Shown here: positions 51,640 through 55,978 of the stretch, piece by piece
Position numbering within the stretch: the stretch's first letter is position 1
How the letters are laid out: each line of letters starts with the position of its first letter
Assembly (NCBI GenBank): GCA_013288465.1
Contig: JABDBT010000002.1
Span: 1-55,978 of the forward strand
Origin: Bacteroidota bacterium
GTDB taxonomy: Bacteria > Bacteroidota > Bacteroidia > Sphingobacteriales > Sphingobacteriaceae
Reading direction: 5' to 3'
Length of the DNA: 55,978 nucleotides
The notes under the pieces: generated by a model
What the model was told of the DNA's origin: nothing
The model's database searches: none
Seen by the model: only the letters and a program-made list of their open reading frames with translations
Translations under genes and position numbers: made by a program

Positions 51640-51895
51640 TTTAAGTTAACCCATAAAATTTATCCCTATATCACATCCGGTAATCAATTCATTATCACCA
51701 AACGTTCCTCTGGAACGTGAAATAATTCTAAATTTATTTCTACCAACCTGGCGTTCCGATGGAACGCTATGCCTTTTTCGTCACACCGTGACGTCTGGTT
51801 GGTAGAAAAATAAAAAATCAGACAGGAGCGTTCCATCGGAACGCATGGTGAATTTCGATAATTTTATCCCACCTAATTTTATGGGTTAACTTAAA
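51640..51895. mobile_element. 256-bp MITE-like element with 21-bp terminal inverted repeats and nested palindromes
   Basis: Terminal repeats 51640-51660 and 51875-51895 are perfect inverses (TTTAAGTTAACCC, then ATAAAATT). Inside: inverted arms TTTCTACCAACC (51737-51748) / GGTTGGTAGAAA (51797-51808); a 17-bp palindromic unit GCGTTCCGATGGAACGC (51751-51767) and its inverse (51827-51843); GTTCCTCTGGAAC (51704-51716); and CGTCAC-ACC-GTGACG (51779-51793). There is no ORF. The rest of the 51486-52139 gap shows no gene or recognised promoter. Confidence 0.7.
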
Positions 51896-52139
51896 GTAGC
51901 AGACGATCCTGCGTGGTGGTGGATTGGCCTCAAACTTTGCATTTGGGCGCAGGGTGACCATTTTCGTGATGCCAGGAAAATAGTCAGTTACTTGGAAAGT
52001 GGTTTTTAATCTGCGAATAAGTTTAAAATAACTATTTTTAGGTCTTTGACCTAAATGAACTAATCTATGGGGAAGCAGAGGTGAGCATGGTGACGCAAAG
52101 GCAATTAATTTCAACTAGTTTGAAACAATAACAAATATC

Positions 52140-52715
52140 ATGAAAACATTTCATTTTAAAATTCAAATTAAAGGCATTCAAAACCCACCTGTTTGGCGTC
52201 GTGTTGTTGTACCCGTAGATATAACTTTTGATACTTTTCATCAAATTATACAGGCGGCTTTCGATTGGAGCGATTGCCATTTATATCATTTTTCATTACA
52301 TGCCTGGGGCGCGAAACCTGTTTATAAAATCCCTGATGAAGAAGGTTATGATGATTACGAAGCGGAAGACAGCCGCACGGTTAAACTTTCGGAAGTTTTT
52401 TCCAGCCCGAAGCAAACATTTACCTATATGTATGATTTCGGCGATAACTGGGACCATTCAATTACCTTGGAAAAAATAGCCGACGAAACCATAATTTCTG
52501 CGCTATGCACTGACGGAAAAGGTGCCTGCCCTCCTGAAGATTGCGGCGGCATACCGGGCTATCACTACCTGCTTGAGGTATTAAATGACCCTAAGAACCC
52601 CGAACACAAGGAAATGAAAAGCTGGTTAGGTATGGCAAAGAATGACCGATGGGACGTAAATAGGTTTGATACTATCGCCGCTAATATGCGCTGCGCTGAC
52701 ATACCTTTGGTTTAA
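52140..52715 (+). CDS. Plasmid pRiA4b ORF-3 family protein
   Basis: A 191-residue protein matching the PRiA4_ORF3 family pattern: FHFKIQIKGIQNPPVWRRVV, FDTFHQIIQAAFDWSDCHLY, FTYMYDFGDNWDHSITLEK, and the Cys/Gly-rich CPPEDCGGIPGYHYLLEVL. The family is named from a plasmid ORF and often lies near transposons or defence genes, but its biochemical role is not established. The acidic DNWDHSI region and CxPEDCGG motif are its most constant parts. Here it follows a MITE-like element and precedes clpC, with no evident partner. Confidence 0.87.
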   Translation: MKTFHFKIQIKGIQNPPVWRRVVVPVDITFDTFHQIIQAAFDWSDCHLYHFSLHAWGAKPVYKIPDEEGYDDYEAEDSRTVKLSEVFSSPKQTFTYMYDFGDNWDHSITLEKIADETIISALCTDGKGACPPEDCGGIPGYHYLLEVLNDPKNPEHKEMKSWLGMAKNDRWDVNRFDTIAANMRCADIPLV

Positions 52716-53147
52716 GGCTATAAAGACACTAGAAGCCACATGCAACGGCCAACGCGGATTCCCGCGCCAGAGTGGGACGTAGCGGAAAAAACAACGGCAA
52801 ACTGCCCCCCGCAAACGGCAAACCGAAGAACCGCCCTTCTGTCATGCCATAATTACCTGTTTTTACTCAAAATGGGGCATATATTGCAAACTATAGGTTA
52901 AACTATTTAGGCTATACCATATCAAACTGGTAAATACAGCGTTTATATTGTAAAAAATCAATCGCAATTAAAAAATTACACGTAAATAGCTTGTATAAAG
53001 TTTAACTTTTAATAGATTGCGTATCATAATAATGTCTGTTTATTGGCAGCCTGAAAAGTTGGCAATAATATTGTTGATAAGTTAAAAACAACGCGTTCTT
53101 TCTGTAAAAAGAAATTAATACATTAGGGCGTTTAATAGAGGATATAT
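52716..53147. other. 432-bp clpC upstream region with GC-rich patch
   Basis: No gene seen. The first part (about 52740-52850) is unusually GC-rich and has three ACGGCAAAC-type words and a short CGCGG/CCGCG stem, possibly a repeat remnant or small RNA. The remainder is AT-rich and should hold the clpC promoter, but no TAnnTTTG box or heat-shock operator was recognised. Confidence 0.4.
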
Positions 53148-55682
53148 ATGGAAGCTAAATTTTCGCCGCGGGTTAAGGATGTTATTCAATATAGCAGGGA
53201 AGAGGCATTGCGTCTTGGGCATGACTATATTGGAACGGAACATCTTTTACTTGGCCTAATTCGTGACGGGGACGGCGTAGCTATAAAATTGCTTAAAGAG
53301 TTGGCGGTTGATACTGCCAAATTACGCCGGTCCGTTGAAGATGCTGTAAAAGGAACAATAGGCACCAATGTGCATATTGGCAGCATCCCCTTAACTAAAC
53401 AAGCAGAAAAAGTATTGAAAATAACTTACCTTGAAGCTAAGATCTTTAAAAGTGATGTAATTGGTACCGAGCATTTATTGCTGTCGATATTACGCGATGA
53501 AGACAATATTGCCTCGCAGATACTGATGCAGTTTAATGTAAATTACGAGATATTTAAAGGCGAAGTTGAATCGCATAAAAATAACGTGACCGACGAAATG
53601 CCGGGCTCATCAACCGGTGGCGATGATGACTTTAAAGAAGATGATTCATTTAGCCAGCCCAAAAAAGTATCGGATATTAAATCAAAAACCCCGGTGCTTG
53701 ACAATTTTGGCCGCGATCTGACCCGCGCTGCCGAAGATGGCAAATTGGACCCCATTGTTGGCCGCGAAAAAGAAATTGAACGCGTATCGCAAATACTATC
53801 GCGCCGTAAAAAGAACAACCCGATATTGATTGGCGAACCGGGCGTAGGTAAATCGGCAATTGCCGAAGGTTTGGCATTGCGTATTGTTCAGCGTAAGGTG
53901 TCGCGCGTGTTATTTAACAAACGCGTGGTTACGCTTGACCTGGCCTCGTTAGTGGCGGGCACCAAATATCGCGGCCAGTTTGAAGAACGCATGAAAGCGG
54001 TAATGAACGAACTGGAAAAATCGCCGGATGTAATTTTATTTATCGACGAGATACATACCATTGTTGGCGCAGGCGGCGCTTCAGGGTCGCTTGATGCTTC
54101 AAATATGTTTAAACCGGCTTTGGCCCGTGGCGAGATACAATGCATAGGCGCTACCACTTTAGACGAATACCGCCAGTATATTGAAAAAGATGGCGCTTTA
54201 GACCGTCGTTTTCAAAAAGTAATGGTTGAACCGGCTACGCCTGATGAAACTGTTGAGATACTGACCCGTATAAAAGACAAGTATGAAGAACACCACGGTG
54301 TTACCTATACCGACGAAGCTATACTGGCCTGCGTATCATTAACCACCCGCTATATTACCGACCGGTTTTTACCGGATAAGGCTATTGACGCGCTGGACGA
54401 ATCTGGCTCGCGGGTGCATTTGACCAATATCCACGTTCCACAGGATATACTTGATATTGAGCAAAAAATTGAGCTGATAAAAGTTGAAAAGAACAAAGTA
54501 GTACGCAGCCAGAAATATGAGGAAGCGGCTAAACTGCGCGATACCGAGAAACATTTATTAGAAGAGTTAGAGCAGGCCAAAATAGTTTGGGAAGCCGAAA
54601 CCAAAAGCAAACGCTATACTGTTACCGAAGACAATGTTGCCGAAGTGGTAAGCATGATGACCGGCATACCGGTACAAAAAGTTGGGCAGGCCGACAGCCA
54701 GAAATTGCTGAACATGGCCGAAACCATCAGCAGCAAAATTATTGGGCAGGAAGACGCGGTTAAAAAACTAACCCGCGCCATACAACGCACCCGTGCGGGG
54801 TTAAAAGACCCTAAAAAGCCAATTGGCTCGTTCATATTTTTAGGCCCAACCGGTGTTGGTAAAACCGAGCTTGCCAAAGAGCTTGCCCGTTTTATGTTTG
54901 ACACCGAGGACGCGCTGATACAGATCGACATGAGCGAGTACATGGAGAAATTCGCGGTATCACGTTTGGTTGGAGCGCCTCCGGGCTATGTGGGCTATGA
55001 AGAAGGCGGGCAGCTGACCGAAAAGGTACGCCGTAAACCGTATGCCGTTGTATTGTTGGATGAAATTGAAAAAGCGCACCCTGATGTATTCAATATACTG
55101 TTACAGGTATTGGATGAAGGGCAGTTAACCGATTCATTAGGCCGCAAGGTTGATTTCAGGAATGCCATCATCATCATGACCTCAAACATTGGCGCACGCC
55201 AGTTGAAAGATTTTGGACAGGGCGTTGGCTTTGGCACTACCGCGCAAAACAACCAGGCAGATACCCATTCAAGAGGTGTGATAGAGAACGCTTTGAAACG
55301 CGCTTTCGCACCCGAGTTTTTGAACCGCATTGATGATGTTATTGTGTTTAACTCATTAGGCAAGGAAGAAATATTCAAGATCATTGATATCGAACTGGCT
55401 TTCTTATTCAGCCGCGTTAACGGTTTGGGTTATAAAATTGAACTCACCGAAAACGCCAAAGAGTTTATTGCCGATAAAGGTTTTGATTCGCAATTTGGCG
55501 CGCGCCCGTTGAAACGCGCTATCCAGAAGTATTTGGAAGACCCGGTTGCCGAAGAAATATTAAAAGGCGAACTAAGCGAAGGTGATACCATGCTGGTTGA
55601 TTTTGACAAAGAAGCCAATGAGATCAAGATCATTGATCAAAAGGCCGATAAGAAGAAGCCAAAAGAAGAAGAGCAGAAATAA
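53148..55682 (+). CDS. clpC: ATP-dependent Clp protease ATP-binding subunit ClpC
   Basis: An 844-residue class I Hsp100 protein. The double Clp_N repeat occupies about 1-145, followed by an acidic linker ([12 protein letters not shown]). The first AAA+ domain has Walker A GEPGVGKS (229-236) and Walker [10 protein letters not shown]; a UVR-type middle helix [20 protein letters not shown] identifies ClpC rather than ClpA or ClpB. The second AAA+ domain has GPTGVGKT (566-573) and [13 protein letters not shown]. The C-terminal D2 small domain and a Lys-rich tail ([13 protein letters not shown]) end the protein. It unfolds substrates for ClpP. A single-gene unit ended by a strong terminator. Confidence 0.96.
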   Translation: MEAKFSPRVKDVIQYSREEALRLGHDYIGTEHLLLGLIRDGDGVAIKLLKELAVDTAKLRRSVEDAVKGTIGTNVHIGSIPLTKQAEKVLKITYLEAKIFKSDVIGTEHLLLSILRDEDNIASQILMQFNVNYEIFKGEVESHKNNVTDEMPGSSTGGDDDFKEDDSFSQPKKVSDIKSKTPVLDNFGRDLTRAAEDGKLDPIVGREKEIERVSQILSRRKKNNPILIGEPGVGKSAIAEGLALRIVQRKVSRVLFNKRVVTLDLASLVAGTKYRGQFEERMKAVMNELEKSPDVILFIDEIHTIVGAGGASGSLDASNMFKPALARGEIQCIGATTLDEYRQYIEKDGALDRRFQKVMVEPATPDETVEILTRIKDKYEEHHGVTYTDEAILACVSLTTRYITDRFLPDKAIDALDESGSRVHLTNIHVPQDILDIEQKIELIKVEKNKVVRSQKYEEAAKLRDTEKHLLEELEQAKIVWEAETKSKRYTVTEDNVAEVVSMMTGIPVQKVGQADSQKLLNMAETISSKIIGQEDAVKKLTRAIQRTRAGLKDPKKPIGSFIFLGPTGVGKTELAKELARFMFDTEDALIQIDMSEYMEKFAVSRLVGAPPGYVGYEEGGQLTEKVRRKPYAVVLLDEIEKAHPDVFNILLQVLDEGQLTDSLGRKVDFRNAIIIMTSNIGARQLKDFGQGVGFGTTAQNNQADTHSRGVIENALKRAFAPEFLNRIDDVIVFNSLGKEEIFKIIDIELAFLFSRVNGLGYKIELTENAKEFIADKGFDSQFGARPLKRAIQKYLEDPVAEEILKGELSEGDTMLVDFDKEANEIKIIDQKADKKKPKEEEQK

Positions 55683-55704
55683 CTTTTTTATTACTGAACA
55701 TCAT

Positions 55705-55747
55705 AAACCCCCGTTATGCTTAAAGGCCTAACGGGGGTTTGTTTTTT
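55705..55747 (+). terminator. Strong intrinsic terminator of clpC
   Basis: Arms AAACCCCCGTTA (55705-55716) and TAACGGGGGTTT (55729-55740) are perfect 12-bp inverses, loop of 12 nt, followed by GTTTTTT. The 231 bp beyond it up to the window edge show no gene. Confidence 0.9.
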
Positions 55748-55978
55748 GGGCATACCGGCACTTTGTTAAACCACTTAGCAATAACACTACCGTATAAACA
55801 CGGTATTAAATAAGGTGAAAACTGCAAATAAAAAGGGTGATTATACGGTATTGCAAAACAAAAACAAGCATTACCTTTATATCACCAACCTAATCCTTAT
55901 CACAATTAAATGGTTTCGCTTTAAAAGAGCAGAATTGTAATTCGCTTCAAAATAAAATCAACATGCTCCCGTTATTTA

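Noticed and set aside
52716..53147. Possible tRNA or small RNA in the GC-rich patch before clpC
   Set aside because: No acceptor/T-arm pattern could be folded by eye; left as an unassigned region.

Overview
The window comes from a Bacteroidota genome, most likely Sphingobacteriaceae of the Mucilaginibacter/Pedobacter kind. This is inferred from a SusC/SusD pair, many SPII lipoproteins with Bacteroidota-type lipoboxes, TAnnTTTG-type -7 promoter boxes, DUF5686 outer-membrane proteins, a YfbK-type vWA protein and the families of short palindromic intergenic repeats. No rRNA, tRNA, CRISPR array, transposase or prophage gene was seen.

Region 1 (1-12.2 kb, minus strand). A truncated pentaheme c-type cytochrome gene lies at the left edge. 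It is followed by a polysaccharide utilisation locus transcribed leftward: susC, susD, GH16 laminarinase-like lipoprotein, GH30 lipoprotein, GH3 beta-glucosidase and a second GH30. The enzyme set fits a branched beta-1,3/beta-1,6-glucan (laminarin or fungal wall type). A canonical promoter lies about 185 nt before susC, and a hairpin with a T-tract between susD and GH16 probably lets susCD be expressed above the enzymes. No dedicated regulator is encoded beside the locus.

Region 2 (12.4-18.3 kb, minus). A five-gene surface-glycan operon: two GT14-type glycosyltransferases, an FdtA-like sugar ketoisomerase, an FdtB-like aminotransferase and an FAD/NAD(P)-binding protein. An ArsR-type regulator with a palindromic operator/promoter follows at its right.

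Region 3 (18.3-28.5 kb). A triple-rhodanese periplasmic protein; a compact kbl-pheS-(degenerate Rieske lipoprotein)-tetR run; and, divergently, two tandem 828-residue DUF5686 outer-membrane proteins.

Region 4 (28.5-37.2 kb). trhO, an M28 peptidase lipoprotein, a PIN toxin/antitoxin pair, an S9 peptidase with a Gly-rich insert, a pirin and an alkaline-phosphatase-superfamily protein.

Region 5 (37.4-43.7 kb). This is the most unusual part: an ECF sigma factor, a chimeric membrane anti-sigma-like protein and a divergent YfbK-type vWA protein. The last two carry the same barrel-less TonB-receptor plug-like module, with stretches identical at DNA level. A TPR protein follows.

Region 6 (43.8-56 kb). 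A CPBP protease; a membrane protein, winged-helix regulator and creD set with a near-identical 29-bp operator-like site before the first and last genes; rlmD-type methyltransferase, phosphoribosyltransferase, ettA, a PRiA4_ORF3 protein and clpC with a strong terminator. Between these genes lie several palindromic repeat elements, including a 256-bp element with 21-bp terminal inverted repeats.
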